The notes under the pieces are model-generated. The model saw nothing but the letters and a program-made list of their open reading frames with translations. It did not search any database and was not told where the DNA came from. Made by a program: the position numbers and the translations under genes. A DNA stretch of 64,000 nt, from the NCBI RefSeq assembly GCF_022539505.1, contig NC_061508.1:266420736-266484735 (forward strand), written 5' to 3'. Shown in pieces: positions 11,606-23,160 of the stretch (its first letter is position 1; every line of letters begins with the position of its first letter). The DNA comes from Lolium rigidum (taxonomy: Eukaryota; Streptophyta; Magnoliopsida; Poales; Poaceae).

Positions 11606-12780
11606 TGTTATCACCAGAATTTAACCGAGTCAGAGGTGGGCCGCAATCAAGATGGGCTTAAAGAAATATACATGGAGGATTACGTGAATCGGCCCGTTAT
11701 ACCAAGTTGGGTTTAATTGCCCTTGTATCTGTAAAATATTAGATCGCATCTTAGTTTAGAAAGTAGAATCTTACTCGTGCACGGTTTGGTGCACGCCCAC
11801 ATTAGAAAGTCCCCTGGACTATAAATATGTACCTAGGGTTTATGGAATAAACAACAACTCACGTTCAACCCAAAACAAACCAATCTCGGCGCATCGCCAA
11901 CTCCTTCGTCTCGAGGGTTTCTATCGGGTAAGCGACATGCTGCCTAGATCGCATCTTGCGATCTAGGCGGCACAAGCCCCACGTTGTTCATGCGTTGCTC
12001 GTATCGAAGCGCTTTTGATGGCGAGCAACGTAGTTATCATAGATGTGTTAGGGTTAGCATTGTTCTTCGTTTAAGCATGCTTACGTAGTGCAACCCTTGC
12101 ATATCTAGCCGCCCTCACACCTATCTCGGGTGTGGGGGCGGCACCCGCTTGATCATTATTTAGTAGATCCGGTCCGTTACGATTGCTCCTTGTTCTACAA
12201 GGATTAGTTTAATATCTGCAATAGTTAGGCCTTACAAAGGGGGAGGATCCGGTGGCACGTAGGGTGGCGTTCGCAAGTCCTAAACGGGATGTTCCGAGGA
12301 TCAACTTCATGTTGGTTTTTAGGCCTTGTTTAGGATCGGCTTACGAGCACCGTGCGTGGCCGCGAGGCCCAACCTGGAGTAGGATGATCCGATTATGCGG
12401 TGAAAACCCTAAATCGTCGTAGATCTCATTAGCTTTATCTTGATCAAGCGGGACCACCAAGTATTCGTGCACCCCGTACGAATCATGGGTGGATCGGCTC
12501 TTTGAGCCGATTCACGAGATAACCCGAGAGCCGATCGAGGCTCGTATTTAATGTTTACATGTATGCCCCGCGAGAAACTAAGCGAGGCATCCCCATCACC
12601 TTCCCGACCGGGTATAGGTCAGGTGGCACGCCCTTGCACTTCGCATCGCCGCGTGTGACCGAGAAGAGCATTGCGGGCCGTCGCTCGGAGGGGTCTCGGC
12701 CAGCCGCGGCTCTAGGCTCTTCCCGGCTCTACGGTGTTGACAAGGCCGCTGCCCGCCGGTGGGTTTTGGCGGTCAACACA
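11606..12780 (+). mobile_element. 5' LTR of a Gypsy-like (possibly Sabrina-type) element
   Basis: Starts TGTTATCACCAGAA and ends at a CA next to a primer-binding-site-like sequence. A TATA box (ggactataaatatgtac) lies near 11818. An 11-bp inverted pair (GCCTAGATCGC / GCGATCTAGGC) occurs near 11942-11970. The gag start lies about 60 bp past its end. The matching 3' LTR is absent from the window. The Sabrina name rests on recalled resemblance of the downstream gag and is tentative. Confidence 0.65.
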
Positions 12781-12783
12781 TTC

Positions 12784-12801
12784 TGGCACGCCCGGTGGGA
12801 C
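12784..12801 (+). other. Primer-binding site-like sequence of the Gypsy-like element
   Basis: TGGCACGCCCGGTGGGAC lies directly after the LTR end and begins TGG, as expected for complementarity to a tRNA 3' end (CCA). The priming tRNA was not identified. Confidence 0.5.
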
Positions 12802-12839
12802 AAACGTCTACATCAACCACATCGCCATCTACATCTGAG

Positions 12840-15616
12840 ATGGCGGACGGCACGCCAGTCACCTACGAGGAGCTGCCTGACGAGCTCAAGAAACAATACA
12901 ACGAGATCAAGGCCACCCTCGAAGCCGACCTCATCGGCTCCTTTCAGAGAACCCGTTCCCATGGCATCAGATGGAAGGGATTCTCACCTCAAGGTGCACT
13001 CGATGGGATAGATCTCTCCGCCCGTCGGAGGAACGCACCGAGGGGCTCGCGGCGAGGAGATCAACTACTTGGTGGCCCACTCGCTACATCGCCACTCGAA
13101 AACTTGGTCAACGTGTTGGAGCGTGTCGCTCGCGCGTGATCCGAGAGATCATGAGCCACCGGTACTCGCCGTCGGGACCAGCTCTCGGGACGCATCAAGG
13201 AGAGTTGCCATTCCGGTCCCGTCCACCGCCTGCCATTTGCGTTGGCGGCACCAGGCTGAAGTGCCGACTACACCGGCATTCGTCGTCTACAAGATTGGTG
13301 GTGACCCTAGTGACTACCGGTTCTTGATCGAGGCGCCTAAGGAGATCCCTCAAGGATACGCGTGCACGTATGTGCCGATTGTGTGTAATTGGGCACTCAC
13401 AAACCAGGCCACAACATCGGGGACTCCGACAAAGACAGGAGGAACGTCGGCAACGAGCTTGAGAAGCGAGACGTGGCTAACTAAGTACGCCACACCGACG
13501 AAACTCCGAGCCCGGCTCCTGCAGTTGGCTCGGAGCTGGAAAAGCAAACATGGCTGGCTAAGTACGCCACCCCGGCGAATCTTCGGGGTGCAACTCCTAC
13601 GGCCGGCACGGCGGATCGAGATCGGTACCATGCGAGAGACCGGTTCGGCATGGTGCCGAAAAGAAGGGCGATCGGCTATTCCAAGCCGTACCCCGACGAT
13701 TACGAGATGATCCCGCTTGCCACCTAAATATCGGCTCCCCGACTTCTCCAAATTCGGTGGATCGAGATGGCTCCCGGCTCCATCGAGCACGTCGGCCGAT
13801 ATTTGGCTCAACTAGGACCGGCTCGGTGTCGGATCAGCTACGCGTGAGGCTCTTCTCACGAGTCCCTCACGGGATCGGCTTTCGGATGGTATACCTCTTT
13901 GCCGACAAACTCCATCCGATCTTGGAAGTAATTGGAAGAACGGTTCCATATGCAATACCATTCGGAAGCTTACGAGTCTAGCATTGCCGATCTAGCACAA
14001 CTACGCCGGAAGCGCGGGAAACGGTGACGAGTACATCCGGCGCTTCGGGAATCTTAGGAACCGATGTTATTCGGTTCGTATAAGCGAAAAGGAAGCGGTC
14101 GAGTTGGCGAGTAGCGGGCCTTGCAACGCAGCTCAAGGACATGGCCTCCCAAGCGATTATCCCTCGGCCGGCGCACATGGTTCGGAAACTATCGGCATAT
14201 GAACAGCGCCACCGGGACTGTACCAAGACAAGTTCAAGCGTGCGATAGTCATGGTCGACACGAGAGGAAGATGAAGTGCCTGCGGGAGACCAAGAAGTAG
14301 CAGGTGGCTGAGTGGACTCGGGGAGGAACCCCGTGTCCTGCAAATGGGTGAAGCCACCGGGGCCGCCCGGGGATTTGATTTTGACGTGACCAAGACCGAA
14401 CAAATCTTCGACCTCCTGCTCAAGGAGAAACGAGTTGACGATTCCCGAAGGTCTCAAGTTCCCCACGGCGAAAGAGCTAAACGGAAAGCCGTACTCGCAA
14501 ATTCCACAACTCGCTCTCCCATGCCACCAACGGCTGCAGGGTGTGGCGTCGGCACATCCAAGCGGCGATAGAGAAGGGGCGTCTAATTTTCAACCCAGTA
14601 CGCCATGAAGGTCGACACCCAACCCTTCCCCGCCGTTAACATGGTGGAAGTCACCTACCCTGAGGGTTGCCAGCCAGGTCCCTCGTTCAGCATCAACATG
14701 GTAGGGCCTGGGAACCACTCTGGCAAAGATAGAGATGAGGGCAGCTGCTCTCATAGCAAGGACACCGAGGAGGCCGCTCCACGCGATCGGCTCCGTCATG
14801 ATGGCAAGCGCTACGTCACAGAGGGAGAGGTGAAGAATATAAGATATCAACGGCCTCTCTCTGATCACCTCCTCAACAAATATGTGAGTCAGTATGACCA
14901 ACGCCGACGGTCCAATTATGATGATGAAGGAGATCGTCTGGCGAGAGAAGCCAGAAGACATCGTCGGCAGGATCGCGATGAGGAGGAGCACGAGCGCCGT
15001 GCCATGGAAATATCAAGGGAGCAAGATGACAACGCCAAGCACTGGGACTGCCCTTTCTTCAGACACTGCTGGGATTCAGGAATGAGCCGATTGCCTACAA
15101 TCGGCAATTGCCCATAATGCAACAAGAAGAAGAAGGAGGCAGCCAACGTGTCTGTGTTCGAGCGCCTAGGGCCTCTCCCGCCACAAAGCAAACGCGGCGA
15201 GTCACCTCGTTGGGCAGATCTTGAGGATTCGAGAAGACGAGGGAGAAGTAGAAGAAGACGAGTACCACCGGCCAAGGTGGTGCCACGACGGACTCAGCCG
15301 TTCCCAAAAGCGCGGGGTTCAGCGATTGCGCGGCCTGGAGGAAGCCGAAAGGTTATACCTGCATACGCTAAGGAAGGCACGACCTGATCTGGCTGCAAAG
15401 GTTCAGCGAACCCTGGATGAAGAGGGTCGTCCACGGAAAATGGAGTGGCGCCCCAAACAAAGGAAAGCCGACGATGAGACATCGGCTGGTACAAACATGG
15501 TACTCGTCCTTCCAACGGAACTTAGTGCTCCACGACTCTACGGTGCACTCAAGGTGGACGACAGCAAGCGCATAAAGTCAGAGGTTGGGTTGGTTTTGTC
15601 CAGCCTGACCGAATAG
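12840..15616 (+). pseudogene. Degenerate Gypsy-type gag region (no pol behind it)
   Basis: The start is M-A-D-G-T-P-V-T-Y-E-E-L-P-D-E-L (12840). The frame then shifts repeatedly, but gag-like blocks are readable in changing frames: Y-K-I-G-G-D-P-S-D-Y-R-F-L (near 13290), R-L-P-D-F-S-K-F (13735), a retrotransposon-gag-like K-E-A-V-E-L-A block (14090), F-D-F-D-V-T-K-T-E-Q-I-F-D-L-L-L-K-E-K (14375), and an intact 170-codon piece (14605-15117) containing the Cys/His stretch C-P-F-F-R-H-C-W-D-S-G-M. The last piece (15221-15616) ends ...N-M-V-L-V-L-P-T-E-L. No protease, reverse transcriptase, RNase H or integrase motif follows. Many frameshifts show that this copy is old. Confidence 0.7.
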
Positions 15617-16655
15617 CAAGATCAAGCCAATGAGCAAATCAGGCGAGGCTGATCCTTGTGATCGGCCCCAAAAAATTTATGAAGGGACATTACAGGACCT
15701 TCAGTCAGCGCTCCAATGGATATGGAGGCCGATTCCGGTAATCGGCCAAAATTACCTTCACCACATGTTCTGCTTGCGTTCAGCACCGGTCCTGCGGCGA
15801 GTGGCCACGTCGGCGGATGAACGAGCATGGATTTTTGCGAAGCCGACGTGCAAGTGCGGTGCCTGGCTAACCATACAAGCCGATATCTGCGGTAATCCGG
15901 CGGATATCGGCTCGGGGGGCATATAATCAGATGAACATGTGCAGATAAAACATGTGTGAACATGCGTGCAGAGAGACATTGGGGGCCGATTAAGAAAAAT
16001 CGGCCAAATAAAAAAAAAGAACATCTTTGGAACAGCCGATGCAAGGGCATCGACTTCAGAATCAAGAAACAGCCGATGCGTAGCCATCGACTCTAGTTGT
16101 GCGATGTTTATCAAGTCTCCACCAAATCCAGGATTTCCAATCTGTGGGGCTAGTTCAGCTGAAACGGAAGATTATCGAGCTGTCGGAGGAAGAAAAAGGA
16201 TCGGGCTGTGGCGCATTTTCTCCGACATTCTCGCCTCGAGTAAGGCTCGGGGGCAGCGAGGCCTAGTGGATACTCTGTTTAAAGAGCCGATGGGGATACC
16301 ATCGGCTGATCCTTCATCTGCGACCTTCCTCACAATGATGAGTGCGAAAAGGATTTTTGGGTTTGTTTGGAAAAGTTCAAAGGTTTTCACGAAGATTCTG
16401 CATTTTCCACCAGATTTAGAAAATCATCGAGTTGAAGAAGGGAAGGGTGAATTTCAAAGGACCGATGCGGTACGATCGGCTCATTACGCATTGGCAAAGG
16501 GGACGAATCGGCAAGGTCGGTAGAAGAAGGGAATCGGCTTAATTAAACTCGGAAGAAATCGGCAAAATCAAATTGGGGAAAAGTTCTTCATTGATTGGAT
16601 GAGGTTTCTTACATAAAGAGCTAATTCCTCTCAAAAGGGAAATACTAGGGGATCC
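15617..16655. other. Non-coding interior rich in GCCGAT/ATCGGC words
   Basis: The hexamer GCCGAT and its complement ATCGGC recur many times, often as close inverted pairs (for example 'gccgattccggtaatcggcc' near 15730). The word is also frequent from 12.4 kb. No ORF with family resemblance is seen. It lies between the gag fragment and the antisense ORF. Confidence 0.6.
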
Positions 16656-16699
16656 ATTGCCCCATATACTACTATCGGCCCCTATTCTAGGGGTCCTAT

Positions 16700-17227
16700 C
16701 TATGGGCCATCATCTGCCCTCGTCGTCGCCGTCGTCGCCACTTGTCGCGCGCTGCTCCCGGCGGGCTCGTCATCGCTCCAATGGCCGCCGATCGGGCCCT
16801 CGTTGTCTTCGTCTTCTTCGTCGGCGTCGTCCTCGTCGGCTGTCGAAATCGCTACGGTTGCCCGGCCAAGGGCGGGAACCGCTTGGCCGGCGGCTCGTCG
16901 GAGGAGCTCTCGTCGCCGTCCTCCTCCTCCTCTTCCTCCTCCTTCACCCCTCGGAGGAGGTGAAGTCATCCCGGGAGAAGCGATCGTCATCGCTCTCCTC
17001 CTCCGATTCCCGCCGGCGAGGAAGCGGAGGTCGCTCTCCCCATCCGTCGAGGACTTGTCGTCCTCGGACCGGATGGAGAAGTTGTGGTCCGGCTCCTCCC
17101 CGGCCGCAATGGCGCGGCGGGTGTTGGCCGCGTGGACCGCCGCCGCGTTGTACTCCGGCGTCGGCTCACGGGACGTGGAGGATTGGGCTGGCAAGATCCG
17201 ATGGGGCGGAGAGGAGGAAGAAGACAT
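16700..17227 (-). CDS. Antisense ORF inside the Gypsy-like element, unknown function
   Basis: An open frame runs on the minus strand opposite to the gag direction. The likely start is M-S-S-S-S-S-P-P-H-R at 17225-17227 (an in-frame ATG at 17332 is also possible); 175 codons from that start. Composition: Ser/Pro-rich N-terminus, R-S-E-D-D-K-S-S-T-D-G-E-S-D-L-R-F-L in the middle, then Gly/Arg-rich and acidic stretches (D-D-A-D-E-E-D-E-D). There is no membrane segment and no catalytic motif. Antisense ORFs are known from some plant Gypsy elements, and this may be one; it is certainly not a conserved host gene. Part of the length may reflect high GC content rather than selection. Confidence 0.45.
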   Translation of the reverse strand: MSSSSSPPHRILPAQSSTSREPTPEYNAAAVHAANTRRAIAAGEEPDHNFSIRSEDDKSSTDGESDLRFLAGGNRRRRAMTIASPGMTSPPPRGEGGGRGGGGRRRELLRRAAGQAVPALGRATVAISTADEDDADEEDEDNEGPIGGHWSDDEPAGSSARQVATTATTRADDGP

Positions 17228-17502
17228 GGTGGCTGGGAGGGCTTTTGGAGTGCTAATGCGAAGGAGATACGAGAGGAGAACTGTTCGGAAGCGGTTAAAT
17301 CGAAGGAGGATATAGTGGAAATTCAATGCCACGAGCGGTTTCCGAGGAAGTGATGCCTAAAAAAGAAAAAAAAAGCTGCCGAGTCACGCGGAGAAGTTGA
17401 GAAGGCAAGGCATCATCATGAGGGATCTTTGCGACCGGTTACGCCACGACATGACCCGACGAAGGAAAGCAGAGTGATTTTGGAATTACCAATTCCAAAA
17501 CC

Positions 17503-17602
17503 NNNNNNNNNNNNNNNNNNNNNNNNNNNNNNNNNNNNNNNNNNNNNNNNNNNNNNNNNNNNNNNNNNNNNNNNNNNNNNNNNNNNNNNNNNNNNNNNNN
17601 NN
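17503..17602. other. Assembly gap (100 N)
   Basis: A run of exactly 100 N, probably of unspecified true length. By comparison with the 3' LTR, it hides the first 22 bp of the following 5' LTR and the left target duplication. Confidence 1.
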
Positions 17603-18926
17603 CTTGTTTTGTGTGTTTGATAACAACACTCGAACAATTCTAACCGTGCAGAAAGATTATCTTTGATGGATTTGTAGGTGTACGGTGCCCTCGCTGAACA
17701 CACTATGATCGGAAGACTGAAGCATAGATCTTAGCTTTTCTGGTTTTGTGTGTGTGTCGTGAGATAACATGGTAGGAGAGGAAAAGAGGAAAAAGCTGTT
17801 TTAGCCATAGCGGTACTACCGGTACCAGGAGCGGTAGTACCGCTATCCTACTGGTACCGCTCTGAGGATTGCACACGAGATTGTCCCACAGAACAAGTTA
17901 CGGTACCTTTACGGTACCATGAGCGGTAGTACCACCTGCAAGCGGTAGTACCGCCCACGGTACCGCTCAAGTACCGTAACATGTTACGGCAGTATCGCTC
18001 TGGTACTGCTTTGGTACCGCTTTGGATCCAGTAAGGTCTGGACCCTATTGCGTTACCTCAAGCGGTACCGCGAGCGGTAGTACCGCAGTGTGTCCACGTG
18101 GACAAGTTCTGTGGGGATTCGAACTCAGAGCGGTAGTACCGCTTTCCAGAAGCGGTAGTACCGCTTAGGCAAAAACAGCACATAACGGTTGGATTTGGAG
18201 GGACCTATAAAAAGGCTCCTTCTTCTCCAGCCCGAATTTAGCTCTTCTCTCTCTCTCTCCTCCATTGTTGCTGAGCTCAAATTGAGGGGATCTCCCTCCC
18301 TACCCAATCAATCTTGCTCATACTTTGAGGAGTGGTGGAGGAGACCCCGATCTATCGTTCTACTGAGAGAAGTTTCACCAATTCGTGGTAGTCCTTAGTG
18401 GATCTTGGTGTTAGGGTTCCTATTGTGGGACATTGGAGAAAGTGCATCCATGGAGGCTAGCTTGGTGTTGTACTAGCCCCATGGGTTGTTGGGAGCCTCC
18501 TTGTGGTGTGGAGCTCGCCCCAACCTTGTGAAGGAATCATCGCCTCGACCGGTGCCTTAGTGGAGAAGGGGGAGCACCTTTGTGGAGCTCTCTCGAGGAA
18601 GAAGGTGAGGCCTTCCTTCGTGGTGTGGCCGTCTAGTCTCTTGTGTGAGACTAGCACCTCCTCAACGCAGACGTACTTCCTATTGTGGAAGGAACCGCGG
18701 GAAACAAACCTCGCCTCGTCTCCGCGCCCTCCGGTTGTCCCGCTCCTTACTCTTATTATCTTGTGTGGTTCCTTTGCTTGTTGTACTTGTCTAGGATCAT
18801 TGTAGGATCACCACCATCGCTAAAGCTATCACCTTTACCTTCCGTTGCACTAAAACTTGAAAAAAGACTAAAACTTGCCGTAGCGCCATTCACCCCCCCC
18901 CCCTCTTGATCGCTACGATCCATTCA
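17603..18926 (+). repeat. 5' LTR of the non-autonomous element
   Basis: Aligns along its length with 26408-27730. It contains six copies of a (A)GCGGTAGTACC(G/A)C(T) near-palindrome between 17830 and 18165, a TATA box TATAAAAA at 18206-18213, and the C-tract tail ending in CA at 18926. Two length differences from the 3' LTR fall inside the palindrome cluster. Confidence 0.9.
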
Positions 18927-18928
18927 AG

Positions 18929-18941
18929 TGGTATCAGAGCC
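18929..18941 (+). other. Primer-binding site (initiator Met tRNA type)
   Basis: TGGTATCAGAGCC, starting two bases after the LTR end, is the standard plant LTR-retrotransposon site complementary to the 3' end of tRNA-iMet. Confidence 0.92.
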
Positions 18942-18974
18942 AGGTTTTCTTGCTCGGGCTTTACCGCCTAAGAA

Positions 18975-21398
18975 ATGGCCGATCAAGAGGTGTATGTGAA
19001 TGGAGTCCTTCCCGGTGAGCAATCATCTCCATCATCAATTGCCGATAATACTCCGGCTACTTTGGATGACCTCAAGAAATTGGAGTCATCCATTGTATCT
19101 CAATTGAAGGCTATGATGATGGAGTTGATTACTCCAAAACCAAATCCCATCATAGATCCTAATAGAGGTGTCAATGTTCTCCCATCACAAGTTAACACTT
19201 TTCCTCTTGTTGGACTTGTTGAGCAATCGACAAAGCCACCTCGGGAAAAGTATCTTGAGGATGTTGACACCTCATCAAAAGGGACGGATGAATCTCCGGT
19301 TGCGGGACAATTAAGAGGTAATCATGCGGTGCCACCACCAAGTGATTACTCCGTAAATGTCCCAATACCCATGCCTCGCATTTTGACTCATGGTTCACCA
19401 CCGCTTCTTGAATCTAATTGCTTTGAAAATTGGCAATTCTTAATGCATTCCCATGTGCGCATCGCTTCTACCGAGCTTTGGCGTATCATTGAGGAGGGAT
19501 ATTCTCCATGAGACCCAATGAAATTGACAAGAAGGGATGTGGTAGATGACCAACTCAACGCCACCGCCATCAACATGATTCATATGGCCGTCACGCCCAA
19601 GGATCGCGCTCATATTTGCTCGCTCAAGACCGCCAAGGAAGCTTGGGATAAACTTGACAAGCTCTTCCTCGGAAATGCAAGCATCCAAAGCTCTCGTTTC
19701 AATGAAGTGAACAATATGGCCGACAATTTCGTCATGATTGAAGGAGAGACCCCCGAAGAAATGTACCGGCGCCTCATCGCTCTTGCCGTACAAATGCAAG
19801 ATCTTGGAGCAACGTTTGTGGATGACCATTGGATCAAGTGCAAGTTCTACAACGCTCTCCTCCCTTATGAGGAAGTGAAGTTGACGGCCATCCACCAAAA
19901 CGCCTCCTTCCGTGCTATGACATCCGATGAAGTTCTTAGCGAAGTCATCGCTTTGGACATCTCCAAGAAGAATGCGGAGGATCTTGTTGCTCGCGCCCAC
20001 AACATACGCAAGCCCAACCTTGCATTGAAGATGAAGGAACATGAAGCTAGTGAGAGCGATGAGGATCCCATCGAGTGGGGTCCGGATGATCTAAAGGCCA
20101 ACTATCATGAGCACATGGATCTTGCCGCCAAGAACTTTTTGAGTGGAAACAAGACACGGGGCTCAAGGTTAAGAAGATACTCACCTCATGACTCTTCAAG
20201 ATACTCATCCACAAGTCCAAGAGGGAAAGCTTGCTACAATTGTGGCAACACAAGTCACTTTGTTGACGATTGTATCTTTGAGAGAAGGGAAGAAAATGGT
20301 GGAAAGCTTGTACAAAAGAACAAGTTCAAATCTCTCTCAAAAGGTTTCTCCAAGTTCTCCTCCAACTCCGGTGACTCCAAGGCCTCCTTCACCAAGAAGA
20401 CTAGTGCTTTCATTGTTCGTGAGGAATATTCCTCCGATGACGGTGAAGAGCACAAAAACAAGGAGGAAAGGGAAGTGGCCGCCATTGCCATCTCCACTTC
20501 CTTCACCTCCCTCTTCGACTCTCCAAACGAGAACCTCATCGTCAACAACTTCCATTGTCTCGTGGCAAAGGTATCTTCGGAGACTCATGATGAGGAACTT
20601 GCAACTCAACTTGATGTGGCTCAAGATCGTGTTGAAGCGGGATTGGAAATTATCTCTCTCACTCAAGCTTATGAGAAAGAATGGTGCATGCGCATGTCTC
20701 TTGAAACTAGTGCTATGGTTCTTGAAGATTCAAACAATTACTTCGTCTCCCAACTCATCAAGGATCAAGATTATGCTCTAGGTTGGTTGAGAAGACATAA
20801 TGCAAGACTCTTGGATATCATCTCTCACCAAGAGGAAGCTTTGGATGAGTACTTTCGTTTGAGGAAGGAGAAGGTGTCATGTTGCGACCATATAGAAGAG
20901 ATTGCCGCTCTAAAGAGACACAAGGTCAAGCTAGTTGAAGTGAATGATAGGCAAAATGAGTCCTTGATGGAGTACTTTAGGTTGAGTAAAGGAAAGGAAA
21001 CTTGTTGTGACCATGAGGACGAAATTGCTACCCTAAAGAGGAGAAATGACAAGCTTATGGTGATCAAGACCATGTATGAGGAAGGCTTGATGGAATATAA
21101 ACGGGCTAGCAAAGACTATATTTGTCGCAATCATGAAGACGATATTGCCACCTTGGAAAGACGAAAGCGCTCACTTTTGACAATGAATTCTCTTCAAGAA
21201 GAAGCTTTGTTGGAACATTTCCGAGTGAACAAGGAGAAAGAGGCTCAAGAATTCGACAACACTCATTCCCATACGGATCATGTTCATGAAGTCAACCGTT
21301 TGAAGTCCAAAATTGAAAGGCTCCAAATTCAAGCGCAATACTTGGAAGGAGTCATTGAAAACAGAGATAAGGCCAATGACATCTCTTGCAATGAATAA
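18975..21398 (+). pseudogene. Copia-type gag with long coiled-coil tail, one internal stop
   Basis: One frame of 808 codons (including the final stop) from M-A-D-Q-E-V-Y-V-N-G, interrupted only by TGA at 19509-19511. The stop lies between E-E-G-Y-S-P and D-P-M-K-L-T, where CGA to TGA is the simplest cause. Residues about 150-340 have the UBN2-like Copia capsid look (F-E-N-W-Q-F-L-M, A-K-E-A-W-D-K-L, R-F-N-E-V, F-Y-N-A-L-L). A CCHC zinc knuckle, C-Y-N-C-G-N-T-S-H-F-V-D-D-C, lies at about residues 420-433. Instead of running into protease and integrase, the frame continues through a Lys/Ser-rich linker into four tandem coiled-coil units of about 41 residues and then stops. The protein would bind RNA and assemble particles; the tail's role is unknown. 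Confidence 0.85.
20847..21330 (+). repeat. Tandem 41-residue coiled-coil repeat at the gag C-terminus
   Basis: Units start at 20847, 20970, 21093 and 21213. Each begins E-Y-F-R-L-x-K or a variant (E-Y-K-R-A-S-K, E-H-F-R-V-N-K); units 1 and 2 then have C-C-D-H-x-E/D-E-I-A-x-L-K-R, and unit 3 has C-R-N-H-E-D-D-I-A-T-L-E-R-R. The first two are exactly 123 bp, the third is 120 bp, and the fourth is degenerate and lacks the Cys/His motif. Spacing and heptad-like Leu/Ile/Met placement predict a coiled coil; the Cys-Cys-Asp-His motif could bind metal. Confidence 0.85.
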
Positions 21399-23160
21399 GG
21401 AGCGGCTATAAAGCCAAAAGGGAAGAGAAGAAGGAGGATCAAGATAAAGAGGAGCGTCAAGATAGGGCCCATTGTAAAATGGGCTCCTATTTCCAAGTCT
21501 TGATCCATGAAGGACCTTGCTCTCGGTGGTGCTTATGGTGTGGGTGTTTTGGAGCCACAAGTCTTATGACCGGGAGCAAGGAATTCGTTGTCGTCATCAA
21601 GCTCTTATCTCTACCATTCTCATGACGACAATACAAGCAAGCTTAAAGGTATCGGAGCCTTGACAAGGTGGTGATCATGCACTACCTTGTCAAGACTCCT
21701 ATGTATGGTTTTCTTTATTCATTGCATTACACTCTTGGGTCTTTGTACCTACTATAATGAACATGTAGTGGTTCTCTTGTGGAGCTAGTCTCTTCAAGAG
21801 GCTACGGCCTAGGACTAATGGAATTTGCTTCCTTGTGTAGAGATTGTGTTTTGTAGGAATTGTGTTGAAGGAAATGAACCATGATGAATTTTCTCAAACA
21901 ATTTCAATACAAATTCTATGACATAATCCTTGCAAGAAGAAGCAACAATGGAATGGAGTTTGCGCTCAAGATCTTGGATTTCTTCATTGGCAAAGAAGGA
22001 ATCCACCTTATACTCCTAGCCATACTCTTACCCTAACCTCATAGGGTTGCCGGAAGTGAGAGACAAACCTAAGAAGACACTCAAACATGATGATGAAGTA
22101 TGAGTCTATTGTGTGGTTTGTGGTATTGAGTGATGAGACCTTTCGATGGATATGATAGTTCTTTGGAGGAGGCGAAGTGCTTCTTGTGAGAAAGGAGATG
22201 TAATTCCCCCGGTTACCATAGGAACGATGGGTGTTGGCACTTGCCGATCTCAAAAGCTACCTTCTATGTGTACCGGGGAAGGACGAAGTTCCACCTATGT
22301 GGAGCCATCTACACCACAAGGCCAAGTCTCTTCCATTAGAGAACCAAGTGCTAGATCATCTCTTCCACAACCACAAGTTCGGCATCAACAACAATAGGGT
22401 CAAGGCGAGGACCTAAACCATGATGAAGATTAAGGGACCACACAAGAATCTATCCTATTGGTCCATTCTCGCCGGGGTGCTAAAGCGTCAAGACTCCTTC
22501 ATGACTCAAGCAAAGTACAAGGCATACTCAAGAGCAAGATATGAAAGGGTCCAACGGTATAGCAACCCCAAGCACCTAAAGCATCAATACTTCCTTAATG
22601 AGCCCGACAAAGCAATAGACTCATTCTCTACCGGCCAAGGTTTGCTTCTCTATCCTTGTGCTTCTCATCCGGACGTCGTGTCAAGAGTGGATAACATCAC
22701 TTTTGTACTACATGTCTAGATGTAAAGCACGCACAAATATAGGGGGAGTGCGGTTTAAACTTATTGAGCTATCCCTCCCCCCATGATGCATAAAGAAATC
22801 CAAAACATATGCTATTCGTCAACTAAGTGACTAATGAGCTTCATGTTGAGTTGTAGCCGTGAATCCTAGATATATCTACGCGATCTCACACTACTAACCT
22901 CTTACACGGTGGCTTCGTCCACCAATCTCCTCCTTGAGGAGCTTTTCTTTTCTTTTTGATTTCTTTTCTTCATTTGCCTTCGGTTCTCTTTTCTTCATAT
23001 TCTTCATGGGAGATTCACCCAAGCTTGGCTTTCCTTGCCTTGATTCTTGCAAGCTTGGTTGGGTAGTACCTTAACAGTTCTGTCATCTAATCCTAAGCCA
23101 TCATCTATCTCTTGAGCCAACTCAGTCTAAAAGCACAAGTCTACACCAAAATCTGAGTGT
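21399..23160. other. Non-coding interior of the non-autonomous element
   Basis: No ORF resembling pol. Short frames (22146-22397, 22420-22719) show no recognisable domain, though the latter contains an R-Y-E-R-V-Q-R-Y segment that could be decayed coding sequence. An AGGGGGAG tract resembling a polypurine tract lies at 22741-22748, followed by CT-rich sequence at 22920-23010. Confidence 0.5.

Noticed and set aside
17820..18165. Repeated GCGGTAGTACCGC as a possible CRISPR-like array
   Set aside because: Irregular spacing, variable spacers, plant nuclear context and location inside an LTR promoter; better read as an LTR palindrome cluster.
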